Positions 15,222-23,248 are shown, counted from the stretch's first letter. The stretch: 27,335 bases of DNA from CAYZJV01 sp964616275 (GCA_964616275.1 CAZTUL010000028.1:1-27335), one strand, 5' to 3'. Notes: generated by a model from the letters alone, not told the origin. Numbers and translations: made by a program.

Positions 15222-16757
15222 GTGAAAACCTTTTATAGAATTTCCAGTATCATTTTGATTCTCATTGCATGTTCTGTGGTAGGCATATTTTATATTTATA
15301 CGACCCAAAACATTGAGAGTACCTACGCAGCAGAAACTTCCCATACAATCTATACAATTAAACAGGATTTTATTCGTGATACTGTGAGAAATCAGATTCA
15401 GCGAATTGAGAGTGAGAGAAACAGTTCCATTGAGCAATATGAAAAGCATCTGGATTCAACATCAAATTTATTTGAGAATGTATACCATAATTCAACGGAA
15501 GAAGAGTTCATTCAATTCTATAAAAACCACTTTAATCTGAGAACAGAGCGTGATTTCTGGCAGGCCGCTCTCTGGTATGCGGATACAGGCCAAATATTAT
15601 TTGATTCTGGATTGCTCAGTACAGCAGATATTCCTTATGACCAGTATCTCCTTGAAAGGGAAGATACCTATGCAACGAGTGCTTTGAAACAATTCGGGAA
15701 TATACAGATGTTCTATGGAGTGCCTTTAGAATCTATTGACCGTATGATTAAGCAAAAAGTTGCTGGTTCAATACATCAGTCTGAATTTGCAGAAGATACC
15801 TATATTTGGGTGAACGAGGTGGTGAATTATGAAGGTGGTGATAATTATGCAATTAGAAGAATTCATCCAAATCTGAAAGACACAGAGGGTATGTACCTCT
15901 CAACTAACATGACCGATATTGCGGGAAATTTCCCGTATCTTGAAGAGTTGGAAGGTATTAAAGAGAACGGGGAGTTATTCTTTACCTATTTTTTCAAGCG
16001 GAAGAATACAGATGAGATTGCCAAGAAGCTCACATACGCACAACTATACAAAGAATATGACTGGATTGTTGCGATGGGAATTCATGTTGATGATATGGAT
16101 AGCTATGTACAGCAAGCAAACGAACAAAGTAGAAAAGTGACACAAAGTCTTTTACCACTTTTTGTCGGCATGCTTGTGTTGCTCGTTGCAGGCAGTTTTC
16201 TCAGTCTCATATTCCTAGAACGGATTCGAAGCAGACGCGATAAACGCTTACTTGAAGAGGAATCCAGTCGGGATATTCTGACAAGAGCCTTAACTCGGCG
16301 TATAGGCGAAAAAGATTTTAATAAAAGTTTTTACGAATATCAGAAAGATCAGGCTAATAATCCCGCAATCATGCTGTTCGATATAGATAATTTTAAAACT
16401 ATCAACGATGACTTTGGTCACTCGACTGGTGATCAAATTCTGTTTGAGGTAGTGCAGTCGATTGCAAATTATATTCGTGTAACCGATAGAATATATAGAT
16501 GGGGCGGAGATGAATTCATAATTCTCTGTGATGGCGTACGTCCTGAAAATAGTTTTGCTTTTGCTGACAGCATGCGAGAAGTTGTGACCTCTTCGGTTCA
16601 AATTGCATCCGCAAAACTTACAAGAAAGGTGACAATTTCTCTCGGTGTTGCCTATTTCCATACTGAGGATAAAACATTCCAGGATGCAATAGCTCGAGCC
16701 GATGCGGCTCTCTATGCGGCAAAACGAACAGGAAAAAATAGGGTGGAGCTTTCATAA
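15222..16757 (+). CDS. Membrane diguanylate cyclase with periplasmic cache sensor
   Basis: A 511-residue inner-membrane signalling protein that makes cyclic di-GMP from two GTP. A first membrane helix (about 5-27) and a second (about 308-331) flank a periplasmic region with cache features, for example FWQAALWYADTGQILFDSG and YDWIVAMGIHVDD. The cytoplasmic GGDEF domain is intact: GGDEF at 428-432, with the inhibitory I-site RVTD at 419-422 exactly five residues upstream. It is therefore predicted active and product-inhibited. There is no EAL or receiver domain. Translation appears to start at GTG, preceded by a GGGGGAG/TAGGTG stretch. The gene stands alone; its ligand is unknown. Confidence 0.92.
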   Translation: MKTFYRISSIILILIACSVVGIFYIYTTQNIESTYAAETSHTIYTIKQDFIRDTVRNQIQRIESERNSSIEQYEKHLDSTSNLFENVYHNSTEEEFIQFYKNHFNLRTERDFWQAALWYADTGQILFDSGLLSTADIPYDQYLLEREDTYATSALKQFGNIQMFYGVPLESIDRMIKQKVAGSIHQSEFAEDTYIWVNEVVNYEGGDNYAIRRIHPNLKDTEGMYLSTNMTDIAGNFPYLEELEGIKENGELFFTYFFKRKNTDEIAKKLTYAQLYKEYDWIVAMGIHVDDMDSYVQQANEQSRKVTQSLLPLFVGMLVLLVAGSFLSLIFLERIRSRRDKRLLEEESSRDILTRALTRRIGEKDFNKSFYEYQKDQANNPAIMLFDIDNFKTINDDFGHSTGDQILFEVVQSIANYIRVTDRIYRWGGDEFIILCDGVRPENSFAFADSMREVVTSSVQIASAKLTRKVTISLGVAYFHTEDKTFQDAIARADAALYAAKRTGKNRVELS

Positions 16758-16767
16758 AACTCCACCC
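16731..16767 (-). terminator. Terminator of the InlB-repeat protein gene, inside the cyclase 3' end
   Basis: GGGTGGAG (16741-16748) pairs with CTCCACCC (16760-16767). On the minus strand the stem is followed by TATTTTTT, a good rho-independent terminator for the gene ending at 16811. On the plus strand only a short TTT follows. The stem and T-run lie over the last codons of the convergent cyclase gene. Confidence 0.75.
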
Positions 16768-16810
16768 CTTTAGTGAACCTTAGTTCGTAACCTACTTTAT
16801 TGAGAGTCTG

Positions 16811-18040
16811 TTATTTAACTGAGAAGGTCACCTCTGAAGTCCACGTTTCACCCTCTGCATCCGTAATCGTAAGAGTAAAGGGAATTGTGGTTCCTGTTGT
16901 AACAGATTCGTCGATAACAAATCGGAAGGTATTACTCTCACCTCCTATGTTCGGTCTTTGTTTCGAAGAGAACCGAGAATTATTAGTTCTGTAACATCCG
17001 GCTGGAATAATATTCACAGAAAGTGTGTCGGTGAGAAATCTTACGTGTGAGTTGTCGGTAGCCAGCTTTGCTGTAAGTTCACTTGTAGCTAGAGAACCAT
17101 GATTTGCTACAGAGAATCCGACCGCAATCTGTGTGTTAACAGGAAGTCTGTCAAATCCATAGTATAGTGGAGTAATTGCATCAATGCTTAACCGTTTCCA
17201 GATTGCCTCGAAGAGGGCACCTCGGCCATATACGGTGTACGTCTCATTTTGTTTAAGAAGTGTATTGGTCGTATAATCGTACCAGCCAACAAAGTGATAT
17301 GATGAATCTGGGGCTTCTGGGACTGGTACAGGAATAGATTCACCTTCAGTAACCTCATCATGTAAAAGCTCAATCCCACTCACAGAATCGGTGAATTTAA
17401 CTGCAGAAGTCCATATGGCATACAGTGTTTGATTCGTAAGTGGCATCAGTATCTGCTCACCTGGCTCATAGGTTGCTTCTTCTGGTGTAAGACCCCAACC
17501 TTTGAGGATACCCATGTCTGCTCCTCGACCTCGCAGTTGCAGCTCTTCTGGCAGATTAATTTTGGTTCCCGGCGATTGCTGGAGTCGTTGTGAATAACTG
17601 AAGTGATATCCCTCCGAATCATGTGAGAAATCTATTGTGAGTGTGGGACGATAATATCTACTCTGACGGAAAAGCCACTGAGCGTACACATATTGTTTCT
17701 CCTCGGGTTCCTGTAGAATTCTTGCAAGGAGTCGATTGGATTCGGTTTCGCTCATCGCATATTCAAATAACTTCACGTAACGTGCATAAGCTTCCTCATA
17801 GGCAATGCGATTTTGTTTCATGCGTGCTGCTGCCATTTCTTCACGAGCATTATCTGCCATGGTACCGATTCTGTCATAAAACGAATCGTATTCACTTATA
17901 ATCTCTTCCATGGTCATAGTTTCCACATCCATGGACTGAATTTTCTGATACGTGTCCTCTGCAATGGGCGCGGCAAATAGTACAGTAAGGCCGGTGCACA
18001 GCAGGAAACACGTCAAAGAAAAAATAGTTTTGTGCTTCAT
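16811..18040 (-). CDS. Exported protein with InlB/Listeria-Bacteroides-type repeats
   Basis: A 409-residue secreted or surface protein. A signal peptide (MKHKTIFSLTCFLLCTGLTVLFA) is cut near residue 23-24. An alpha-helical section follows (about 25-140). Then come two modules of the Listeria-Bacteroides (InlB B-repeat) type, recognised by GWGLTPEEATYEPGEQ...LYAIW (ending W210) and FVGWYDYTTNTLLKQNETY...FEAIW (ending W281). The C-terminal 125 or so residues look like an immunoglobulin-like CARDB-type domain. GGAGG precedes the ATG at 18040; the frame runs on to 18094 without support. Such repeats are usually surface or adhesion-associated; the binding partner is unknown. Confidence 0.78.
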   Translation of the reverse strand: MKHKTIFSLTCFLLCTGLTVLFAAPIAEDTYQKIQSMDVETMTMEEIISEYDSFYDRIGTMADNAREEMAAARMKQNRIAYEEAYARYVKLFEYAMSETESNRLLARILQEPEEKQYVYAQWLFRQSRYYRPTLTIDFSHDSEGYHFSYSQRLQQSPGTKINLPEELQLRGRGADMGILKGWGLTPEEATYEPGEQILMPLTNQTLYAIWTSAVKFTDSVSGIELLHDEVTEGESIPVPVPEAPDSSYHFVGWYDYTTNTLLKQNETYTVYGRGALFEAIWKRLSIDAITPLYYGFDRLPVNTQIAVGFSVANHGSLATSELTAKLATDNSHVRFLTDTLSVNIIPAGCYRTNNSRFSSKQRPNIGGESNTFRFVIDESVTTGTTIPFTLTITDAEGETWTSEVTFSVK

Positions 18041-18080
18041 CGTGTTTTCCTCCAAAAAATAACTTTTTTGTACTAACGAA

Positions 18081-18109
18081 AAGATACTACTCATTTATGG
18101 AAACGGCAA
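18081..18109 (-). promoter_or_regulatory. Predicted promoter of the InlB-repeat protein gene
   Basis: On the minus strand, TTGCCG (18104-18109) and TATCTT (18081-18086) are 17 bp apart. This indicates transcription separate from the antiporter operon upstream. Confidence 0.4.
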
Positions 18110-18189
18110 GAGAATCTAGGTGTTTTAAATTTTATAACTTCTTTCTATGTAGTTAGATGAGAAAATTTTTCGCGGTGTGTAGTTTATGC

Positions 18190-19905
18190 TCATACGAGCA
18201 GCCACAGGGCAAGTGCTGCTGTACCCAGAGAAAATGAGACAAAGAGACCCTTGAAGTTTCTTGGTCGAGTTCTAATCATGGTGAGTGCTTTTTTCAAAGG
18301 GGCCGTTTGTATGAGTAGATAGAGGATAATGCCACCAAAAGTTATCCAAAGAGTTTTAAGCAAGGAGTCTGTTGTATATAATTCGGGAGCAGTAAGCACC
18401 ATGTGCTGATGAGGAGCCAATAATTTCGCAACAATCTCAATTACTGTTGGAGTCCAAAAACCACCTATTATACATAGAATTGCAAGAGTGAGTTGTGCAA
18501 CCCATCTTGAGCGAAATCGGATCCTCTTTATCCGAGAGGGTTTTGTGTTTGTACCGGGTACAAATATTCTGCCAAGTTTAATAAATGACGCAACAGTACC
18601 GACACTTGCGGCAATCAGAAGATAATAGAGGTAAGAGTTATTCAACCCATAAGTAATCAAATTTTTACTCACGAAGCCATTCAGTGGAGGAAGTGCGGTG
18701 ATTGCTAAAGCTCCAACGAGAAATGTGAAAAAGGTAATAGGAACTCGTTCTCCCGCTTTTCTCAACAATCCAATTGCTCCGCGTAATACATATACGTTCC
18801 GTTGTCCTGTTGCATCGATGGTAGTACCTACACTGAGAAAAAGAAGGCCTTTGAAAAGTGCGTGAAATAAAGCATGTAAGTATGCACCAATCATGAGGAA
18901 AAGACCGGTTTCTGTTTCCAGCCCAAATTGAAGAGCCATACCCCATGCAGATACGATATACCCGATTTGACTGATTGAGTGATAGGCAAGAAGCCGTTTC
19001 ACATCTTTTTGTGAAAGTGCAATAATGACTGCTGCGAGAGCAGTCACGCCACCTGCTATGCTCATGAGTTGTCCGACCTCAGGACCCTGGGCAAATAGCA
19101 TGAGGACGCGGGACAATGCAAAAAGCGGTGTTTTTATGAGAACTCCAGAGAGCACAGCTGAAACAGCATGCGGTGCAAGAGCATGTGCATCTGGAAGCCA
19201 TCCATATAAAGGCATCACAGCTACACGTATAGCTACTGCAGACACGAGCAGGGTACAAGACACTATGGCAATCATCTGATTCTGAGGAGATATGGTTTTT
19301 AAGCCAAGTGAAATCCCCTCATAGGAGAGTGATCCAGTGATTCTGTACAGTCCATAGGTTCCCAAAAGAAAGAATACCATTGCAGATGCACTTACCATTA
19401 AGTACGAGAATGCCGCTAACGACGCTCCAGGTTTCTTACTTGTAGGTATAAGAACGTACGAGGTGATTCCCATGACTTCCAAACAGACAAATAAATTAAA
19501 TAGGTCCGTAGTGATTATAGTTGCGGCGAGGGCTGCAGTTTGAATGAGGAAGATGGTCGTAAATGCCGGTCCTTTCGGTCCTCCTCCCAGGGAGTAGATC
19601 CATGCAACAAGTCCAATGGTAAAACCAAGAACTTGTATGAGCCACGAGAGCCCATCAAATTGATACGAAATGCCTACACCGCTGTACCAATTTCCCACAA
19701 CTCCTGTGATTATCTCGCCACGTAACACCTGCTGTCCAAGGAGAATGAGTGCAACCCAAGGTAGTGCGAGCCCAATTATTGCACCGCTATACTCAAAGCT
19801 TTTTGCGATTCTTTTGTGTGAGTGGATGAGTTTTCCGCAAAGTGCTATTGCCGCCCCGAGCAGCGGTAGCATAAGGGTTGAAAATACAAGGTCTTCAGGC
19901 TTCAT
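18190..19905 (-). CDS. mrpD: Mrp-type Na+/H+ antiporter subunit D
   Basis: A 571-residue protein with about 14 membrane helices, homologous to the proton-pumping NuoL/M/N subunits of complex I. It is the only large ion-translocating subunit in this operon. Typical elements include the lysine-bearing helices LIKTPLFALSRVL and the HALFHALFKGLLFL segment. It overlaps the end of mrpC by 11 bases and is the last gene of the operon; no clear terminator follows in 18095-18189. A GTACCGGGTAC palindrome, like those in the operon and icd promoters, lies within its coding region at 18551-18561. Confidence 0.92.
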   Translation of the reverse strand: MKPEDLVFSTLMLPLLGAAIALCGKLIHSHKRIAKSFEYSGAIIGLALPWVALILLGQQVLRGEIITGVVGNWYSGVGISYQFDGLSWLIQVLGFTIGLVAWIYSLGGGPKGPAFTTIFLIQTAALAATIITTDLFNLFVCLEVMGITSYVLIPTSKKPGASLAAFSYLMVSASAMVFFLLGTYGLYRITGSLSYEGISLGLKTISPQNQMIAIVSCTLLVSAVAIRVAVMPLYGWLPDAHALAPHAVSAVLSGVLIKTPLFALSRVLMLFAQGPEVGQLMSIAGGVTALAAVIIALSQKDVKRLLAYHSISQIGYIVSAWGMALQFGLETETGLFLMIGAYLHALFHALFKGLLFLSVGTTIDATGQRNVYVLRGAIGLLRKAGERVPITFFTFLVGALAITALPPLNGFVSKNLITYGLNNSYLYYLLIAASVGTVASFIKLGRIFVPGTNTKPSRIKRIRFRSRWVAQLTLAILCIIGGFWTPTVIEIVAKLLAPHQHMVLTAPELYTTDSLLKTLWITFGGIILYLLIQTAPLKKALTMIRTRPRNFKGLFVSFSLGTAALALWLLV

Positions 19906-20236
19906 CCTGCACCTTCAGGCGAATGGTGTCGATATCAAACGATCCGCTTATTTTATAGAGATGTACAGCAAGCGCCAAGCTGAGTGCTGTAATACATACA
20001 CCGATTACAATCGCTGTGAGCATGAGTGCCTGTGGCACAGGGTCAACGATAGATGAACCTGTCTGTTCCATGATTGGAGCGTTTGTACCTATGCGAGATC
20101 CTTCAACGATAAAAAGGATTACCGCGGCATTATTGAGAATATTGAGACCGAAGATTTTTTTAATAATATGTTTTTTTCCTACAATCCCCCAGAAACCGAC
20201 CATGAAGAGGAGCAAGAGTAATATGCGTTCAACCAT
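19895..20236 (-). CDS. mrpC: Mrp-type antiporter subunit C (NuoK-like)
   Basis: A 113-residue, three-helix membrane protein related to NuoK of complex I. The segment FGLNILNNAAVILFIV and the later VPQALMLTAIVIGVCITAL helix are typical. The frame opens at 20266, but the ATG at 20236 is chosen because it overlaps the preceding stop codon (TGATG) and has GGGAGGTGG upstream. It is translationally coupled on both sides. Confidence 0.92.
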   Translation of the reverse strand: MVERILLLLLFMVGFWGIVGKKHIIKKIFGLNILNNAAVILFIVEGSRIGTNAPIMEQTGSSIVDPVPQALMLTAIVIGVCITALSLALAVHLYKISGSFDIDTIRLKVQDEA

Positions 20237-21009
20237 CAGTAGCCACCTCCCATCATGGCAATGCACATAAATCCAATGCTTGTTCCGACTTTTAGTCCGA
20301 TGATTGCATTTAGCAGAACTATGTAGCCCACAGGAACTTGAGTAGATTCGAGCGGATTTCCGAAAAACCCATTTCCCATGAAGAAGCCACTAAAAAAGAC
20401 CAGTACTAATATGAGGAATGCGACAGTTTCGATACGAACAAGAATCTCGGGATTCGATATACCAGAGGATCCCTCTTGAGGATTGCCGAGGGCAAGGAAG
20501 ATAATACCGGAAGCAAGAATGACACCACCTTGGAATCCTCCCCCTGGGGAAACATGACCATAGAGCATTACATAAAAACCAAAAAGCAGAACTATTGGAC
20601 CTATCTTACCTGTGACAACCTCCAACAGGTGTGTACGGAGTGTATGGCTGCGACGTTTTTCCTGTGAGAGTGAAAAACCTGAAACAGTTCCGATTGTATG
20701 TTCATCGTCACTCGAGGCATCAACAAGCGATTCAACTCTCGTGAGAATACCCATGGTTCCGAGGACAGAAACGAGCAACACAATAGTCTCTCCGAATGTA
20801 TCGAAAACGCGATACCCAAGATAGATGGCACTTACTAAGTTTGTTGCACCGCTATCTGTATTTCCTCTCATTGCAAGATAATCTCGAGCTGCTGTTGGCC
20901 AAGGGTGAGCATTCAGAAATATTGGAAGAAGCACAGCTCCGATTGAAAAGATAGCCAGGAGGGTTGTAAAAAGACCCCAGAACTGTTTGAAAGTTTTAGG
21001 TGTTGTCAT
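20236..21009 (-). CDS. mrpB: Fused MbhE-like (MrpA C-terminal) and MrpB antiporter subunit
   Basis: A 257-residue membrane protein made of two units that are separate in archaeal Mbh complexes. Residues 1 to about 105 match the MbhE-like/MrpA C-terminal unit (NLVSAIYLGYRVFDTFGETI, LLVSVLGTMGIL). After a hydrophilic linker with DASSDDEH, residues about 135-257 form an MnhB domain (GHVSPGGGFQGGVILASG). The frame opens at 21045. Two ATGs follow AAGGAGGG; the second, at 21009, has the better spacing. It overlaps the upstream MbhD-like gene by 14 bases. Domain assignment is firm; whether the fusion is cleaved is unknown. Confidence 0.85.
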   Translation of the reverse strand: MTTPKTFKQFWGLFTTLLAIFSIGAVLLPIFLNAHPWPTAARDYLAMRGNTDSGATNLVSAIYLGYRVFDTFGETIVLLVSVLGTMGILTRVESLVDASSDDEHTIGTVSGFSLSQEKRRSHTLRTHLLEVVTGKIGPIVLLFGFYVMLYGHVSPGGGFQGGVILASGIIFLALGNPQEGSSGISNPEILVRIETVAFLILVLVFFSGFFMGNGFFGNPLESTQVPVGYIVLLNAIIGLKVGTSIGFMCIAMMGGGY

Positions 21010-21235
21010 CATCCCTCCTTTTTGTATGGCGTAATGCCCACACAAAAATTACGGTAGAGACACCAGCACCCACAGCAGCCTCTGTGATTGCTACATCGGG
21101 AGCCTGGAGGATGACGAATAATAAAGAACACATGAGACTTACTGCCGACATAGCGATTACTCCATGCAGCAGGTCTTTGCTCATGAGGGTGAATACCGCG
21201 AGAACAAGGATGAGGGTGAGTATGACGCTAATCAT
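20996..21235 (-). CDS. MbhD-like antiporter subunit (MrpA C-terminal/DUF4040 unit)
   Basis: A 79-residue membrane protein of two to three helices. The core VIAMSAVSLMCSLLFVILQAPDVAITEAAVGAG is typical of the MbhD/DUF4040 unit, which in standard bacterial Mrp is part of the C-terminus of MrpA. Here it is a separate gene. It starts with an ATGA overlap onto mrpG and ends overlapping the MbhE-MrpB fusion gene. The acidic TEAAVG motif is likely part of the ion path. Confidence 0.85.
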   Translation of the reverse strand: MISVILTLILVLAVFTLMSKDLLHGVIAMSAVSLMCSLLFVILQAPDVAITEAAVGAGVSTVIFVWALRHTKRRDDDNT

Positions 21236-21579
21236 GTAGTATGCTCCTCTTCTGTGTGAGCAGGGAATCGTTTCTGCTGCTTGTGCAAAGGTGTTCCCGA
21301 TTGCCAGATGAATCGAGCAACAATATAGGATCCAGTGGGAGCACTTACAAGAAAGAAAATCATAATTACGATTATGCGTAATGCAATTGACAGAGTTGGA
21401 GCTAATATGAGGGCTCCGATGAAAGTGGAAAAAATTGCAGTGGTCCCACAGAGGCCTCCAGCTTGCATGCGTGAAAACGGATCGGAAAAACGAAACAGTC
21501 CAACAAGTCCAACTGATCCAAACACAGTGGCCGAAGCAAAGGCGATTAACGCTGCAATTTCTCGGATTATCATAATCAC
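21232..21579 (-). CDS. mrpG: Mrp-type antiporter subunit G
   Basis: A 115-residue, three-helix membrane protein of the MnhG family (GSVGLVGLFRFSDPFSRMQAGG, then APTGSYIVARF). The first codon is GTG at 21579, overlapping the mrpF stop by 4 bases. An in-frame ATG two codons later is an alternative. AGGAGGAG lies just upstream and fits either. It is a structural subunit of the antiporter complex. Confidence 0.9.
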   Translation of the reverse strand: MIMIIREIAALIAFASATVFGSVGLVGLFRFSDPFSRMQAGGLCGTTAIFSTFIGALILAPTLSIALRIIVIMIFFLVSAPTGSYIVARFIWQSGTPLHKQQKRFPAHTEEEHTT

Positions 21580-21851
21580 CGCTCCTCCTCTGAGAATTTA
21601 TCCTTCAAGAATCGTGCTATTGCCATGAACCCAAGGAACCCGAATATATCGTATACGAGAGCCACATCCAAATAGAGAGCTCGCTGCTCTGAGAGTCCAC
21701 GGATTACGAGAAACCCTAAGGTCACTCCCGATAACACATTCAATGCAACTAACCGATCCGCGGCAGTTGGTCCAGACACCAGCCTCAGAAGGCATATTGC
21801 TCCACAAAAAATGAGAAACCATTGCATATACAGCAGCATCATGGTGCTCAT
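21576..21851 (-). CDS. mrpF: Mrp-type antiporter subunit F
   Basis: A 91-residue, three-helix membrane protein of the MnhF family, recognised by RLVSGPTAADRLVALNVLSG and the YLDVALVYDIFGFLG segment. The open frame begins with a TTG at 21857, but the ATG at 21851 makes the usual 4-base ATGA overlap with mrpE and is preferred. The ribosome site is weak, consistent with coupling. Confidence 0.9.
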   Translation of the reverse strand: MSTMMLLYMQWFLIFCGAICLLRLVSGPTAADRLVALNVLSGVTLGFLVIRGLSEQRALYLDVALVYDIFGFLGFMAIARFLKDKFSEEER

Positions 21852-22360
21852 AGCCAAATATTTCCTATAAATCGCTCCATTCGTCCTTTCACCCTTTCTC
21901 CTGCAGCTTTTGCATGATGCGTGTCAGAAAAAAACCAATGTACGGTCAAATGATCATCATTAAGGTCGAGTGTAATAGTGCCAGGTGTCAAGGTGATTGA
22001 GTTTGCCAGAACCATGCGGGCGATGTCGGATTGAAGGCGTGTTCTGAAGTGAACAATTCTTGGAGACGAATTTCCAGTTACTACCGCCTTCAACATAGAA
22101 CAGCTCGAACTATATAAAAAATAGAGTAAGATAAAGAAATACAGGATAAGGTGGAAAAGATTTGGGAATATATACCGCATATTTGCTTGATGCTGAGCGA
22201 TAAAAATAGGGTAGGTGATTGCCGCAATGAAAATTGAACCTACTAAACCAAAGAGCAATGAGTAGATTTCAAGACTCGAAGAAAAGAGTAACCACACCAT
22301 ATATAAGAACAAAGCAGTGAGGAGAAAGCGAATAAGTTTCCAACGAGATTCATTGCGCAT
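21848..22360 (-). CDS. mrpE: Mrp-type antiporter subunit E
   Basis: A 170-residue membrane protein of the MnhE family with two or three N-terminal helices and a soluble C-terminal domain. The family pattern ARMVLANSITLTPGTITLDL is clear. It begins 2 bases after the EIIA-like gene, with AGAGGA upstream. It is the first true antiporter gene of the operon, so the two regulators precede the whole membrane module. Confidence 0.92.
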   Translation of the reverse strand: MRNESRWKLIRFLLTALFLYMVWLLFSSSLEIYSLLFGLVGSIFIAAITYPIFIAQHQANMRYIFPNLFHLILYFFILLYFLYSSSCSMLKAVVTGNSSPRIVHFRTRLQSDIARMVLANSITLTPGTITLDLNDDHLTVHWFFSDTHHAKAAGERVKGRMERFIGNIWL

Positions 22361-22362
22361 TG

Positions 22363-22821
22363 CTAATCCTCTTTATCACAGACCTTTGTGTGAAATTCTT
22401 CTACACTAGTGGCTCGCCTCAGTTCGTCTCTAAATTGTGAATCATGTAATAGTCGAGCGAGTTTAGAGAGTAATTTTAGATGGGTTGCAGCGTTGCGTGG
22501 AGGCCCTACGAGGAGAAAAATCAGAGTAATCGGTTCACCATCGGGTGTCTCTACATCCAAAGGTTCAGTAAGTCTTGTCGCGGCAAGATAGCTTGTTTTT
22601 AGTCCTGCTGAATGTGCATGAGGTACTGCACAGCCAGCACCCAAGCAAGTTGAAGCAAGGTTTTCTCTAGCCATGATTTCTTGTACGAGAATTTCTGGGT
22701 TAGGCAGCGTATATGTATTATGTAATGCCCTAACCATGTGTTCTATGATGGTTTGTTTATCACGACTCTCTAGATCCAACAAGATGCATGCAGGATTCAA
22801 TCTTTTACATATGCCTTCCAT
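22363..22821 (-). CDS. PtsN-like EIIA protein (EIIA-Ntr/fructose type)
   Basis: A 152-residue soluble PTS EIIA type-2 domain. The phosphorylation-site motif is AVPHAHS with H68 as the predicted active histidine. LIFLLVGPPRNAATHLKLLSKLARLL is the typical second half. There is no membrane EIIB/EIIC part here, so sugar transport is unlikely. In the established E. coli example EIIA-Ntr controls potassium transport and KdpD, so a role in regulating the adjoining antiporter is plausible. It lies between the PII-like gene and mrpE with 2-base gaps on both sides, and is almost certainly co-translated with them. Confidence 0.85.
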   Translation of the reverse strand: MEGICKRLNPACILLDLESRDKQTIIEHMVRALHNTYTLPNPEILVQEIMARENLASTCLGAGCAVPHAHSAGLKTSYLAATRLTEPLDVETPDGEPITLIFLLVGPPRNAATHLKLLSKLARLLHDSQFRDELRRATSVEEFHTKVCDKED

Positions 22822-22823
22822 GG

Positions 22824-23171
22824 CTATACCTCGTGCTCTTCTGGTACGAGCCCAGATACCCAGTCAACTGGTACTGTGAACATAATTCCTGTTCCAGGGT
22901 TATCCAAGCCACCAACGAGTGGATCGATGATTGCACGGACATTCTTGACTGTCTGGTCATCCCGTACTACAGAGAGTATTGTTTTATTGTAGGGTTTATT
23001 CCCTTTCATGAAATCTTTGAAACCGGCAAAGAGGGGGACTTCATAGGCAAGAAAGCGTCCCATTCCTTCAGAATCAAGGATAGTCGCACCGGTAACGCCC
23101 GCCTCAACATAGGCTTCAAGGACCTCTTCAAGAAATTCTTCATTGTTTAAAACGAATACCAATAACTTCAT
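22824..23171 (-). CDS. PII-like signalling protein
   Basis: A 115-residue soluble protein that fits the PII/CutA-like ferredoxin fold: strand MKLLVFVLN, helix FLEEVLEAYVEAG, strand TGATILDSEGMGR, a T-loop-sized segment (about 40-62), strand TILSVV, helix, and a C-terminal GIMFTVPV strand. It is not a canonical GlnB/GlnK, whose uridylylation-site T-loop is absent. Related stand-alone PII-like proteins bind nucleotides, cAMP, cyclic di-AMP or bicarbonate and modulate nearby transporters. It is the promoter-proximal gene of the Mrp operon. A GAGAGGA ribosome site lies about 12 bases upstream. The ligand is unknown. Confidence 0.75.
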   Translation of the reverse strand: MKLLVFVLNNEEFLEEVLEAYVEAGVTGATILDSEGMGRFLAYEVPLFAGFKDFMKGNKPYNKTILSVVRDDQTVKNVRAIIDPLVGGLDNPGTGIMFTVPVDWVSGLVPEEHEV

Positions 23172-23237
23172 TTTCAGTATGATTCCTCTCTTGCCAATCA
23201 GTTAAGATTCGGTTTTTTGGATACTACCATGAATTAT

Positions 23238-23248
23238 GTACCTGGTAC
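23238..23248 (-). promoter_or_regulatory. GTACCnGGTAC palindrome at the Mrp operon promoter
   Basis: A perfect 5+5 palindrome with one central base. On the minus strand it runs into CATAAT (23233-23238), a 5-of-6 match to a -10 box, about 60 bases before the PII-like start codon. The arrangement mirrors that at icd and suggests an operator that would block RNA polymerase. No clear -35 box is seen. Confidence 0.55.

Noticed and set aside
22788..23150. 120-codon open frame antisense to the PII-like gene
   Set aside because: It is opposite a gene with clear fold features and tight operon context, and it has no start signal.
18190..23171. mrpA present but broken by frameshift
   Set aside because: Every gap in the operon is a few bases or an overlap, leaving no room for remnants of a NuoL-like subunit.
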